In this document: positions 9,334 to 18,359 of the stretch, piece by piece
Numbering within the stretch: the first letter of the stretch is position 1
How the letters are laid out: every line of letters begins with the position of its first letter
Made by a program: the position numbers and the translations under genes
Notes under the pieces: generated by a model
Database searches by the model: none
Told to the model about the DNA's origin: nothing
What the model saw: the letters and a program-made list of their open reading frames with translations, nothing else
Source: Bacteroidota bacterium
Lineage (GTDB): Bacteria; Bacteroidota; Bacteroidia; Bacteroidales; Dysgonomonadaceae
Assembly: GCA_023418255.1 (NCBI GenBank)
Contig: JAEZZZ010000128.1
Span: 1 to 46,162, forward strand
Direction: 5' to 3'
DNA: 46,162 bases

Positions 9334-12300
9334 ATGTCTATAAGATTAATAAAAGTATCGAAGAATTTAAATGTGGGAATCAGCAGCTTGGTTGAGTTTC
9401 TACAAAAGAAAGGTATTCAAATTGAAGCCAATCCGAATGTAAAAATCGATGAAGAGCAGTATGAAATTCTCATCGCCGAATTTGCCAAAGATAAGAACAT
9501 CAAGCGAAAATCCCAACAAGCACGCGAGAAGCTACACCGAAAAGATGAAAATCGAGACACTGTTGTAGCCATAGAAGGATATGAACTGCCGGATAAACAG
9601 CCGAAGAAAAAAAGTGAGCCATCGGAAATAAAAGCCGAAGTTCCAAAAGAATTAAAACCACATTTCAACGTCGTTGGGAGCATTGATTTAGACGATCTTA
9701 ATAAAGGCAAAACCAAAGAGACAACAAAAGATGCCATCAAAAAGTCGGCATCAAAACAAACCCTTGAAAAAGAAGAGAAAATCGACCGCGAAGAAACAAT
9801 TTCCGTTGCCGAAAAAGAGACTGCACCACCAAAACAAGACGACATAAAAGAGATTGAAACACCGAAAGAAGAAAAATCGGAGGTGGTAGAAGAAAAAATC
9901 GAAACAGTAAAAGAACCTGAAAAAAAGGTTGAGGAAGCGACAAATATCGAATCAACACAAGAAGAAGCATCTCAAGAAGTTATTGTAAAAGAAGAAGAGG
10001 ACGACACGACCATCGCTGATGCTAACGAGGATATAAAAAAGGCAGAAAACGATAATGTTTTCCGCCTTCACGAAAACAAACTCGAATCCAATATCGTCGT
10101 CAAAGGCACTATCGATTTATCCACCATCAATAACCGCACGCGACCGGCACGCAAATCCAGAGCCGAACGCAAAAAAGAACGTTTAGCTCGAGAAGAAAAA
10201 CGCAAATCGGAAAATAGCAAACGCCTAAAAGAGGAGAATGTTAAACTTTTGAAGAAAGAGGCAATTGATGAGAAAAAGAAACGAGACGAAAGCGATGCCG
10301 ACACCGATAGCAAAAAGAAAAAACGCAAACGCATTCGCAAAGGAAAAGTAAACATTGACAAACCCGGAAGTTATGCCGACTCTTCGGGACGCGGAACGCG
10401 TAAATCGCTCCGCAAACCAATAAAATCGGAGGTTAGCGATGAAGATGTCCAAAAACAAATCAAAGAAACATTAGCTAGACTAACAGAAAAAAGAGGACGC
10501 AAAACCAGTGCAAGGTATAGAAAAGAAAAACGCGAGGCAAGCGTTCAAAGACAGCAAGAAGAGATGAAACAGCAAGAGCGCGAAAGTCGCATCTTGCAAC
10601 TCACAGAATTCGTAACAGCCAACGACCTTGCCAACATGATGGATGTGCCGGTAACCGATGTAATTTCTACCTGCATGAGCCTTGGCGTGATGGTGGCCAT
10701 CAACCAACGACTTGATGCCGAAACAATAAACATCGTAGCAGAAGAGTTCGGTTTCAAAACAAAATATGTGAGTGCCGATGTTATTGAAGCCATTACCGAA
10801 GAAGAGGACAAACCCGAAGATTTGGTATCGCGTCCACCGATTGTTACGGTGATGGGACACGTCGATCACGGAAAAACATCGCTCTTGGACAGTATTCGTA
10901 ACACCAACGTCATCGCCGGAGAAGCGGGAGGAATCACACAACATATCGGAGCATATAATGTGCAACTTCCCGACGGACGTAAAATCACCTGCCTTGACAC
11001 CCCGGGACACGAAGCGTTTACCGCCATGCGTGCTCGCGGAGCAAAAGTAACAGACGTTGCCATCATTATTGTAGCAGCCGACGATAATGTGATGCCTCAA
11101 ACAGTAGAGGCAATCAATCACGCCGGAGCAGCCGGTGTACCCATCGTATTTGCCATCAATAAGATTGACAAACCGGGAGCCAATCCGGACAAAATAAAAG
11201 AAAAACTTGCCGATATGAACTACCTCGTAGAAGAATGGGGAGGAAAATATCAGTCGCAAGAGATCTCGGCAAAAAAAGGTATCGGCATCAACGAATTGCT
11301 CGAAAAAGTTTTGTTAGAAGCCGATTTGTTAGAACTCAAAGCCAATCCAAAACGACGCGCGGTAGGGTCTATTATTGAATCCTCATTGGATAAAGGAAGA
11401 GGATACGTTGCCACCGTTTTGGTAGAAAACGGAACATTAAGACAAGGCGACATCATTCTTGCCGGTTCTTATTTTGGACGCGTCAAGGCGATGTTCAACG
11501 AGCGCAATCAACGTATTGAAGAGGTAGGTCCATCCGAACCCGCGCTTGTATTAGGACTTGATGGAGCACCGCAAGCCGGCGACACGTTCAATGTGATGGA
11601 AACAGAGCAGGAGGCGCGTTCCATCGCGACTCGGCGCGAACAATTGCAGCGCGAACAATCCATTCGCACGCAGAAAATGCTCACACTTGACGATATTGGA
11701 CGACGCATTGCCATTGGCAACTTCCAGCAGCTTAACATCATAGTCAAGGGCGATGTAGACGGTTCCGTAGAAGCGCTTTCGGATTCACTTATACGTCTCT
11801 CTACCGAAGAAATACAGGTGAATGTTATTCACAAAGCGGTGGGACAAATTTCCGAATCGGACATAACGCTTGCTGCCGCATCCGATGCCGTAATTATCGG
11901 TTTTCAGGTGCGCCCGTCGTTAGGTGCAAGAAAAGAAGCCGAAAAAGAGGGAGTTGATATTCGTCTCTACTCTGTCATCTATGATGCCATCGAAGAGGTG
12001 AAATCGGCAATGGAAGGAATGCTTTCGCCCGATATAAAAGAAGAGATTACGGCGAATGTTGAGGTGCTGCAAGTATTCAAAATCACCAAAGCGGGAACCA
12101 TTGCAGGGTGTATTGTAAAGGACGGAAAGATAAAACGTTCGAACAAAATACGTCTAATTCGCGACGGAATTGTTATCTTTACAAGCGTTTTAGATTCGCT
12201 CAAACGTTTTAAGGAAGATGTGAGAGAAGTTGCTTCGGGATACGAATGCGGTATCAGTATCCACAATTTCAATGATATAAAAGTGGGTGATATCATCGAA

Positions 12301-12336
12301 GCTTACGAAGAAATTGAAGTAAAGAAAACCTTGTAG
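9334..12336 (+). CDS. infB: Translation initiation factor IF-2
   Basis: GTPase that places initiator tRNA on the ribosome, 1000 aa. An N-terminal IF2_N-type domain is followed by a long, Lys/Glu-rich low-complexity region (about 60-400). A second IF2_N-like segment (about 425-480) precedes the G domain. G1 GHVDHGKT is at 508-515, with DTPGHEAF and NKIDKPGAN downstream. Domains II-IV follow to the C-terminus. The length is typical for Bacteroidota, which carry extended charged N-terminal regions. It begins 53 nt after nusA. Confidence 0.97.
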   Translation: MSIRLIKVSKNLNVGISSLVEFLQKKGIQIEANPNVKIDEEQYEILIAEFAKDKNIKRKSQQAREKLHRKDENRDTVVAIEGYELPDKQPKKKSEPSEIKAEVPKELKPHFNVVGSIDLDDLNKGKTKETTKDAIKKSASKQTLEKEEKIDREETISVAEKETAPPKQDDIKEIETPKEEKSEVVEEKIETVKEPEKKVEEATNIESTQEEASQEVIVKEEEDDTTIADANEDIKKAENDNVFRLHENKLESNIVVKGTIDLSTINNRTRPARKSRAERKKERLAREEKRKSENSKRLKEENVKLLKKEAIDEKKKRDESDADTDSKKKKRKRIRKGKVNIDKPGSYADSSGRGTRKSLRKPIKSEVSDEDVQKQIKETLARLTEKRGRKTSARYRKEKREASVQRQQEEMKQQERESRILQLTEFVTANDLANMMDVPVTDVISTCMSLGVMVAINQRLDAETINIVAEEFGFKTKYVSADVIEAITEEEDKPEDLVSRPPIVTVMGHVDHGKTSLLDSIRNTNVIAGEAGGITQHIGAYNVQLPDGRKITCLDTPGHEAFTAMRARGAKVTDVAIIIVAADDNVMPQTVEAINHAGAAGVPIVFAINKIDKPGANPDKIKEKLADMNYLVEEWGGKYQSQEISAKKGIGINELLEKVLLEADLLELKANPKRRAVGSIIESSLDKGRGYVATVLVENGTLRQGDIILAGSYFGRVKAMFNERNQRIEEVGPSEPALVLGLDGAPQAGDTFNVMETEQEARSIATRREQLQREQSIRTQKMLTLDDIGRRIAIGNFQQLNIIVKGDVDGSVEALSDSLIRLSTEEIQVNVIHKAVGQISESDITLAAASDAVIIGFQVRPSLGARKEAEKEGVDIRLYSVIYDAIEEVKSAMEGMLSPDIKEEITANVEVLQVFKITKAGTIAGCIVKDGKIKRSNKIRLIRDGIVIFTSVLDSLKRFKEDVREVASGYECGISIHNFNDIKVGDIIEAYEEIEVKKTL

Positions 12337-12403
12337 CAACACCACGAGAGGCAAGAAATTTTCTCATGCGTTGCATAACGGATACCAAGTAAAGAAATTA
12401 ATG

Positions 12404-12600
12404 TAACCAGTTGACATTGTAATTTTAATTCCTACCTTGACAAGGAGGCCGCATCCGTTAACCGCGGGTGCGGCCACAACACACTGGAAACTGGGTTAAT
12501 AAGCCGATTTAATATCGGCAATAAGGGCAAAATGCTTATCACAAACTTGGTGTAGCACTAGTTTGCCATAACAGAGAAAAGTGTAACATGTGAATATTAA
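12404..12600 (+). ncRNA. Candidate structured RNA or long structured leader between infB and skp
   Basis: Several stable hairpins follow in series. CCT-A-CCTT/AAGGAGG (12431-12448) overlaps an 11-bp GC-rich stem, 12447-12457 with 12465-12475. GCCGAT/ATCGGC is at 12503-12519 and CAAACT/AGTTTG at 12542-12565 with an inner GTG/CAC pairing. TAACCAGTT at 12404-12412 can also pair with 12489-12498, closing a larger domain. The GC-rich part contrasts with the AT-rich surroundings. I could not match it to RNase P RNA, tmRNA, SRP RNA or a riboswitch core I know. It could be an sRNA, a 5' leader of skp, or the 3' end of the infB transcript. Confidence 0.4.
12411..12440 (+). promoter_or_regulatory. Possible promoter within the infB-skp gap
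   Basis: TTG at 12411-12413, 19 bp, then TACCTTGA at 12433-12440. The spacing is ideal but the -7 box departs from TAnnTTTG at its last two bases. If used, transcription would start near 12446, at the foot of the GC-rich hairpin, giving skp a leader of about 170 nt. Confidence 0.3.
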
Positions 12601-12615
12601 GAATAACGAATAACT

Positions 12616-13137
12616 ATGATGAAAAGAATCTTTTTCGGTTTTACTATCTCTCTTGTTCTGATTGCTTTAAAAGTAGAAGCACAGATAAATACCTATAATA
12701 TAGGATATGTCAACAGTGTGGAACTGCTGGATGCGCTTCCCGAGAAAAAGAATGCTTCGGCCAAATTGCTCACACTGAGCGATAACTATAAGAAAGAACT
12801 CGAAATAATGCAAAATGAGTACAACAAAAAGTACTCTGACTATATTACCTACCAATCCTCACTTGCCGAAAATATAAAACTCAGAAGAATGCATGAGTTG
12901 ACAGAACTTGAAAATAAGATCGAGCAATTTATGGAAGTAGCACAAAAAGATATCGATGCCAAAGAACAAGAGTGGTTGGATCCGCTGAAAGAAAAAATCA
13001 AAGAGGCGATACAAGCGGTTGGGGTCGAAAAGAATTTTATCGTTATCTACGACTTGGCCGACCCGGCAATTGCCTTTGTATCACCCGATGCGGTAGATGT
13101 CAATGCATTAGTGAAAGCAAAGTTGCGCAGTCGCTAG
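12616..13137 (+). CDS. OmpH/Skp-family periplasmic chaperone
   Basis: Predicted exported chaperone for outer-membrane proteins, 173 aa. A signal peptide (hydrophobic IFFGFTISLVLIALKVEA, cleavage near residue 22) precedes a short strand with NIGYVNSVELLDALPE. Long charged helices (about 45-125), the expected Skp tentacles, come next. The C-terminal part returns to the body with FIVIYDLADPAIAFVSP. Bacteroidota usually carry one or two such genes after bamA and before murI; here murI follows but bamA is absent. The ATG at 12616 is chosen; ATG 12619 is equally possible. Confidence 0.85.
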   Translation: MMKRIFFGFTISLVLIALKVEAQINTYNIGYVNSVELLDALPEKKNASAKLLTLSDNYKKELEIMQNEYNKKYSDYITYQSSLAENIKLRRMHELTELENKIEQFMEVAQKDIDAKEQEWLDPLKEKIKEAIQAVGVEKNFIVIYDLADPAIAFVSPDAVDVNALVKAKLRSR

Positions 13138-13157
13138 ATAACAAAAATATCAATGAC

Positions 13158-14000
13158 GTGGAGAAGAACGGTTTATCTCTGCAAGTGGGGCCCATTGGCG
13201 TATTTGACTCAGGATATGGAGGTCTGACCGTTTTGTCGGAGTTTCAAACATTGATGCCACAATATGATTATATCTATCTAGGCGACAATGCTCGTGCACC
13301 GTATGGAAATCGATCGTATGAACGCGTATATGAGTTTACGTTGCAAGCCGTGAGATGGTTCTTTGCACAAGGCTGTCCGCTCATTATTTTAGCCTGTAAT
13401 ACCGCATCGGCAAAGGCGCTGCGAACAATTCAGCAAAATGATCTTCCTGCCATTGATGCTTCAAATAGAGTCTTAGGTGTAATACGCCCCACGGCAGAAA
13501 AAGCAGACCAACTTTCTAGAAATAGGCACATCGGCATTGTCGCTACCGAAGGAACGATACAGTCAAAATCGTATGAACTCGAAATAGGTAAGCTTTTCCC
13601 CTATTTGCATGTAAGCACAGAGGCGTGTCCCATGTGGGTTCCGCTTGTGGAAAACAAAGAACACGATAAACCCGGAGCCAACTATTTCGTAAAACAGCAT
13701 GTTGATAGGATTTTGTCAAAAGACAATCAGTTAGATACACTCATTTTAGGATGCACTCACTATCCATTGTTGATAAACAAAATAAAAGAGTGCTTACCAA
13801 AAGACATCACCCTTATTTCGCAAGGAAAATATGTGGCGGAAAGTTTGAAAAACTATTTGCAGCGGCATCCCGAAATGGAAATTCGATGTAAAAAAAACGG
13901 CAGTACCGCTTACTATACGACCGATTCAACGGAAAAATTTGAAGAGATGGCAACACTGTTTCTTGGTAAGAAAATAGAAGCAATAAAAACGACACTGTAA
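13158..14000 (+). CDS. murI: Glutamate racemase
   Basis: Cofactor-independent interconversion of L- and D-glutamate for peptidoglycan, about 280 aa. The substrate loop GVFDSGYGGL lies close to the N-terminus, and the two catalytic cysteines are Cys80 in ACNTASAK and Cys199 in GCTHYPLL. An in-frame ATG exists at 12972, but it lies deep within skp and would add 62 unrelated residues. The GTG at 13158, 20 nt after the skp stop, gives the standard N-terminus and is preferred; a GTG at 13185 is also possible. skp-murI order is common in Bacteroidota. Confidence 0.92.
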   Translation: MEKNGLSLQVGPIGVFDSGYGGLTVLSEFQTLMPQYDYIYLGDNARAPYGNRSYERVYEFTLQAVRWFFAQGCPLIILACNTASAKALRTIQQNDLPAIDASNRVLGVIRPTAEKADQLSRNRHIGIVATEGTIQSKSYELEIGKLFPYLHVSTEACPMWVPLVENKEHDKPGANYFVKQHVDRILSKDNQLDTLILGCTHYPLLINKIKECLPKDITLISQGKYVAESLKNYLQRHPEMEIRCKKNGSTAYYTTDSTEKFEEMATLFLGKKIEAIKTTL

Positions 14001-14005
14001 ACACT

Positions 14006-14611
14006 ATGCTGAATTGGTTTGACATCGTGCTAGGAGTTTTGTTCATAGTAGCCGTTTTTAACGGTCTCAGAAAAGGATTAATTATGCAACTTTCCGGACT
14101 GATAACCATCCTGTTGGCAGCAGTTTTCGGTGGGAAGTTGGCAAAAATAATTCTGCCCGAATTGATGCATTTTGTCGAGATAAAACCCAACCATGCCAGT
14201 GTAATTTCATATATCATTGCTTTCCTCTTGATTGCTGTTGGAATTTTCATCATTGGTTCAATCATTCAAAAGTTGTTGAAAACGCTCAATTTAAACTTCA
14301 TCAATCGATTATTTGGAGGTATTATTGCTGCTGCCATAGCAATGGTTGTAATGAGTATCTTGCTTAATCTCATATTGATACTTGATACAGATGCACATAT
14401 CATCACGATGAATATACGGAAAAATTCTTTCTTCTATGAAAGAGTAAGGGTGGTTGTTCCGAGCATTGTGCCCTATTTAAACGAAGAGGTTTGGGAAGAA
14501 TACATCCCCGAAAAGTATAAAGAACGAATAGAACAAACAAATAAAGAAAATAAAGAAGAGAACTACTCTCTTAGAATAATATTATTTGATAAAAACAGAA
14601 AATTATGCTGA
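14006..14611 (+). CDS. CvpA family membrane protein
   Basis: Inner-membrane protein of the colicin V production (CvpA) family, 201 aa. Four hydrophobic segments (about 6-22, 30-50, 66-90, 102-128) contain the family-like start WFDIVLGVLF and the small-residue-rich region GGIIAAAIAMVVMS. The C-terminal 60 residues are soluble and charged. CvpA homologues affect envelope homeostasis; their biochemical role is unclear. The 3' end overlaps the psd start by 7 nt, so it is co-transcribed with phospholipid genes. Confidence 0.8.
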   Translation: MLNWFDIVLGVLFIVAVFNGLRKGLIMQLSGLITILLAAVFGGKLAKIILPELMHFVEIKPNHASVISYIIAFLLIAVGIFIIGSIIQKLLKTLNLNFINRLFGGIIAAAIAMVVMSILLNLILILDTDAHIITMNIRKNSFFYERVRVVVPSIVPYLNEEVWEEYIPEKYKERIEQTNKENKEENYSLRIILFDKNRKLC

Positions 14612-15300
14612 TACACCAAGAAGGAAAAAAAATATTGCTCAATGCACTTCTTATTTTATTGCTCATAAATGCAGCAATGATGATCTTTTTTCCAAAATGT
14701 CTTGCTGCATACATTGTTTTGAGTATTTCGATTGTGCTTTACCTTTTGATGCTCAACTTTTACAGAAAACCAAAGCGCACCTACAAAGGCAAGCTAATGG
14801 GAAGTGTGAATGCGCCTACCGATGGGAAAGTAGTAGTGATTGAAAAGGTGATGGAAAAAGAGTTTTTTAACGAAGAGCGCATTCAAATATCAATTTTTAT
14901 GTCGTTTTTTAATGCCCATTCCAATTGGATTCCCGTAACGGGAAAAATAATTCACGCCGAACATGTAAATGGGAGATTCCACGCCGCATATCTCCCGAAA
15001 TCGAGTGCGGAAAACGAGCATTCAAATGTGATTGTCGAAACCCCCGACGGCCACAAAATCCTTACAAAACAGATCGCCGGAGCTGTTGCACGGCGCATTG
15101 TCACGTATGTTAAAAAAGGCGACCAATGCATGATAGGCGATCCGCTCGGATTTATTAAATTGGGTTCGCGAATGGATATTTTTCTGCCTGTGGATAGCGA
15201 GATTTTAATTAATTTAGGCGATCAAGTACGTGCCAACAAAACATTTATAGCCCATCTTCCCGGGTATAACGAGAACAAACAAGAGTCCGAAAGGGAGTAA
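14605..15300 (+). CDS. psd: Phosphatidylserine decarboxylase, short type
   Basis: Pyruvoyl-dependent enzyme that decarboxylates phosphatidylserine to phosphatidylethanolamine at the inner membrane. 231 aa, the short bacterial form. Two N-terminal hydrophobic segments (about 10-50) anchor it. NAPTDGKVV and FMSFFNAHSNWIPV are family segments. The self-cleavage site is Gly187-Ser188 in IKLGSRMDIF, yielding an alpha chain of about 44 residues with an N-terminal pyruvoyl group. It is followed after 22 nt by pssA, the preceding enzyme of the pathway. Confidence 0.94.
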   Translation: MLIHQEGKKILLNALLILLLINAAMMIFFPKCLAAYIVLSISIVLYLLMLNFYRKPKRTYKGKLMGSVNAPTDGKVVVIEKVMEKEFFNEERIQISIFMSFFNAHSNWIPVTGKIIHAEHVNGRFHAAYLPKSSAENEHSNVIVETPDGHKILTKQIAGAVARRIVTYVKKGDQCMIGDPLGFIKLGSRMDIFLPVDSEILINLGDQVRANKTFIAHLPGYNENKQESERE

Positions 15301-15322
15301 CGGAGAAAGAGAAGATAAAAAA

Positions 15323-16036
15323 ATGAAGAAACATATCCCCAATTTACTTACGATGCTCAACCTTTTTTCAGGTTGTGTAGCCATTTTTCATGCCAATACA
15401 GGAAATTTTAAGTTTGTATTTATATGGCTTTGCATTGCGGCAATTTTCGACTTTTTTGATGGATTTGCCGCCCGATTGCTGCACGTTTCTTCGCCCATTG
15501 GCAAAGAGCTTGATTCGTTGGCCGATGTCGTAAGTTTTGGTGTGGCACCGGCTATGGCGCTGTTCTTCTTGATAAAAACGTTATTGCCTGTGCAAGAGAT
15601 TGCGTTATACGGTCGCGAACTATTGCTTCCGTTTGTCGCGTTTCTTCTTCCCATGTTTTCGGCACTTCGATTGGCAAAATTCAATCTTGATGAGCGGCAA
15701 ACCACACATTTTATTGGATTGCCCACCCCGGCGAATGCCTTTTTTTGGAGCAGTTTTTGTTATGCTTATCAAGCAATCCCCACTTCGCCCATATTTTCTA
15801 TCTATATCATTGTTCCGCTCATAATCCTTTTTTCCTGCCTTTTGATATCCGGTATTCCCATGTTTTCGCTAAAAGTAAAGAAACTGAATCCCAAAATGGT
15901 GATGTTGCAGGTTTTACTTCTTATCCTGGTCGTTCTCTTGGTTAGTTTCTTTGGAGTTATAGGAGTAAGTGTTGCAATTGTGGCTTACGTCATCGTCTCT
16001 CTTTTGGCTCGCAGAATGATACTTGCGGAAATTTGA
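15323..16036 (+). CDS. pssA: CDP-diacylglycerol--serine O-phosphatidyltransferase
   Basis: Integral membrane enzyme making phosphatidylserine from CDP-diacylglycerol and serine, 237 aa. The full CDP-alcohol phosphotransferase signature is present: Asp43, Asp46-Gly47, Arg51, Gly60, Asp64 and Asp68. About eight hydrophobic segments cover the protein. With psd just upstream, the pair makes phosphatidylethanolamine. The phosphatidylserine-specific assignment rests on this pairing and on the LDSLADVVSFGVAP segment. Confidence 0.94.
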   Translation: MKKHIPNLLTMLNLFSGCVAIFHANTGNFKFVFIWLCIAAIFDFFDGFAARLLHVSSPIGKELDSLADVVSFGVAPAMALFFLIKTLLPVQEIALYGRELLLPFVAFLLPMFSALRLAKFNLDERQTTHFIGLPTPANAFFWSSFCYAYQAIPTSPIFSIYIIVPLIILFSCLLISGIPMFSLKVKKLNPKMVMLQVLLLILVVLLVSFFGVIGVSVAIVAYVIVSLLARRMILAEI

Positions 16037-16155
16037 AGATGCACTAAAAATAGATTTTCTCTTGCGATGATTCAAATGTAAAACTTTTTAGCGTCTCTTC
16101 GTGTTTTATAAAAGAATCACCTATATTATTTGAAAAATTATAATGCAATATAATC

Positions 16156-16398
16156 ATGTTTAAATTTATCCTCCTCACACTTATTTTTTTCATTATTATG
16201 ATTTTCTTGTCCGGCGCGAGAAGCCTTGCCCGAGTTTTCAGATTTTTCTTTGGAAAAAACGATTATAAGGGTGATAATAAGGCACCCGAAAAGCAAAAGA
16301 TGCCGGAAACACAAGCTGAGCGCATCATGTCGTATCAAAAAAAGAAGTTTGAAGTAAGTGAAGCGGAAGATGTTGAATTTGAGGAGATAAAAGATTGA
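16156..16398 (+). CDS. DUF4834-type small membrane protein
   Basis: An 80-aa protein with one N-terminal transmembrane helix (about 3-20) and a charged cytoplasmic tail ending VEFEEIKD. This arrangement matches the small Bacteroidota family DUF4834 as I know it. Function unknown. It starts 119 nt after pssA and ends 4 nt before the nuclease gene, so the two are probably co-transcribed. Confidence 0.75.
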   Translation: MFKFILLTLIFFIIMIFLSGARSLARVFRFFFGKNDYKGDNKAPEKQKMPETQAERIMSYQKKKFEVSEAEDVEFEEIKD

Positions 16399-16402
16399 TT
16401 GC

Positions 16403-16948
16403 ATGAGACGAGTCGATACAGAAAAAATATTCAGAAATCGAATATTGAAAAGTACTTTTTTTGTCTCCACAATTGTGGCAATTGTGGTGTTCTTTTGCTG
16501 TCAGCCGCAAAAAGAGATATCTGATGTTTCCGATCCGAAGATAGATTATTATGTCGATGTAATCGGCATTTCTGATGGAGATAGTTTTCATGCTATCGAC
16601 CAAAACAAACAAAGGTTTCGTTTCAGAATTCAAGGCATCGATGCTCCGGAAAAAGGACAACCATATTCCCAAAAGTCGAAACAGAAACTATCCGGATTGA
16701 TTTACCAAAAACGTGTCGGCATCAAGGTACACAAGAAACAAGACCGCTATGGACGTCCGGTTGTCTATGTTTTCACCCCTGATGGCCGTGATGCCGGCGC
16801 GGAAATGCTTCGTGCCGGGTTGGCATGGCATTTCAAGCGATTTGACAACTCAGAAGAATATGCAACGTTAGAGAATCAAGCACGCCAAAAACGGCTCGGA
16901 CTATGGCAAGACGATAATCCCATTCCGCCATGGGAATGGCGGGAGTGA
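16403..16948 (+). CDS. Thermonuclease-family (SNase-like) nuclease
   Basis: Staphylococcal-nuclease-fold enzyme, 181 aa, likely Ca2+-dependent cleavage of DNA or RNA outside the cytoplasm. An N-terminal hydrophobic stretch (about 17-33) ends in FFCCQPQ, which could be a lipobox, so it is either a lipoprotein or membrane-anchored. The catalytic pieces are DGDSF, RFRIQGIDAPEKGQP with the Arg, Asp and Glu, and DRYGRPVVYVF with the second Arg. The C-terminal LGLWQDDNPIPPWEWR is also family-typical. Convergent with ugd, 31 nt away. Confidence 0.9.
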   Translation: MRRVDTEKIFRNRILKSTFFVSTIVAIVVFFCCQPQKEISDVSDPKIDYYVDVIGISDGDSFHAIDQNKQRFRFRIQGIDAPEKGQPYSQKSKQKLSGLIYQKRVGIKVHKKQDRYGRPVVYVFTPDGRDAGAEMLRAGLAWHFKRFDNSEEYATLENQARQKRLGLWQDDNPIPPWEWRE

Positions 16949-16979
16949 GGGAAATAGAATAACTCATTTTCGAAATGTT

Positions 16980-18296
16980 CTACTGCCCAATCCCAATATA
17001 TTGAAAGCCAAATCCCGCTAATTCATCGCGGCTGTAGATATTTCGTCCGTCGATAATCAGATGTGTGCGCACAATTTTTTTTATAATTTCCCAATTCGGA
17101 AGACGAAAAACCTTCCATTCGGTAGGAACAATAATGGCATCCACATTGTTTGCTGCATCGTACATATCACTGGCGTAGTGGACGCTGTGGTGAAGTATTT
17201 TCTTTGCTTCTTCCATGGCCGCGGGGTCGTACACACGAACGTGTACGCCTGCATCAAGCAATTGACGGATTAAAGTTAGTGAAGGCGCATCGCGCATATC
17301 GTCAGTTTCCGGTTTAAACGATAATCCCCACACAGCCACGGTTTTTCCTTTTATATGGTTCTGATAATAGTGGCACAGTTTTTCAAATAAAACTTTTTTT
17401 TGCGCATTATTCACCAATTCCACCGCTTTGAGTAAGTGCATATCATATCCGGCATCTTCCGCTACTTTTATGATGGCACGAATATCTTTCGGAAAACAAC
17501 TGCCACCATATCCGCAGCCGGGATAGAGGAAGTTCTTCCCGATGCGGGTATCGCTTCCCATGCCGCGTCGCACCATATTGACATCGGCGCCGACGCGTTC
17601 ACACAGATTGGCAATATCATTCATAAAACTGATGCGCGTTGCCAGCATGGCGTTTGAGGCATACTTTGTCATTTCTGACGATAGAATGTCCATGAAAATC
17701 ACACGAAAATTGTTTAATAGAAACGGACGATAGAGACGGCTCATCAACTGACGGGCACTTTCGCTTTCTACACCCACGATTACACGATCGGGGCTCATAA
17801 AATCTTCCACTGCTGAACCTTCTTTTAAAAATTCGGGATTGGAAGCCACATCAATCAATAATGTTTCAAGCGCCCTTTTTTTCAAATGTTGTGTGACGCG
17901 CTCTTTTATTTTGTGTGTTGTGCCGACCGGGACTGTACTTTTGGTAACCAAAAGAAGCGATTTGGTGAGATGTTCGCCAATAGTGTCGGCAACATTGAAC
18001 ACATATTGCAGATCGGCATTTCCGTTTGCGTCTGATGGTGTGCCTACGGCAATAAAGACGATGTCGGTTTGGTTGAGGATGGATGGCAATTCGGTGGTAA
18101 AATGCAATCGTTTTGCTTGGTAGTTTCTGACGACGATGTTTTCTAAGCCGGGTTCGTAAATCGGAATTTTTCCCTTTTTAAGGGCTTCAATTTTTTCCGA
18201 ATTGACATCCACACAGGTTACATCTACACCCATCTCAGAAAAACAGGCGCCTGATACCAATCCAACATATCCGGTTCCTACAATTGCTATTTTCAT
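16980..18296 (-). CDS. ugd: UDP-glucose 6-dehydrogenase
   Basis: NAD-dependent oxidation of UDP-glucose to UDP-glucuronate, used for capsule or lipopolysaccharide sugars, 438 aa. The N-terminal Rossmann loop is IVGTGYVGLVSG. The motif NPEFLKEGSAVEDF and the catalytic Cys267 in GYGGSCFPKD identify the subfamily. The C-terminal UDP-binding domain includes VWGLSFKPETDDMRDAPS. No other polysaccharide genes are adjacent. It starts 63 nt downstream of the lolC/E-like gene on the same strand, and no separate promoter was seen. Confidence 0.95.
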   Translation of the reverse strand: MKIAIVGTGYVGLVSGACFSEMGVDVTCVDVNSEKIEALKKGKIPIYEPGLENIVVRNYQAKRLHFTTELPSILNQTDIVFIAVGTPSDANGNADLQYVFNVADTIGEHLTKSLLLVTKSTVPVGTTHKIKERVTQHLKKRALETLLIDVASNPEFLKEGSAVEDFMSPDRVIVGVESESARQLMSRLYRPFLLNNFRVIFMDILSSEMTKYASNAMLATRISFMNDIANLCERVGADVNMVRRGMGSDTRIGKNFLYPGCGYGGSCFPKDIRAIIKVAEDAGYDMHLLKAVELVNNAQKKVLFEKLCHYYQNHIKGKTVAVWGLSFKPETDDMRDAPSLTLIRQLLDAGVHVRVYDPAAMEEAKKILHHSVHYASDMYDAANNVDAIIVPTEWKVFRLPNWEIIKKIVRTHLIIDGRNIYSRDELAGFGFQYIGIGQ

Positions 18297-18359
18297 CGTT
18301 TTGTTTATGATTTTATGATTTAACTTCGAATTTCATATTTGCATATTGTCCCTTTTTAT

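Noticed and set aside
9417..11259. Several long minus-strand ORFs opposite infB
   Set aside because: They are rich in Ser, Phe and Cys, lack motifs, and are mirror images of the Lys/Glu-rich infB coding sequence.
12972..13157. 62-codon N-terminal extension of murI overlapping skp
   Set aside because: Glutamate racemases begin just before the GVFDSGYGG segment; the extension is simply skp read in another frame.
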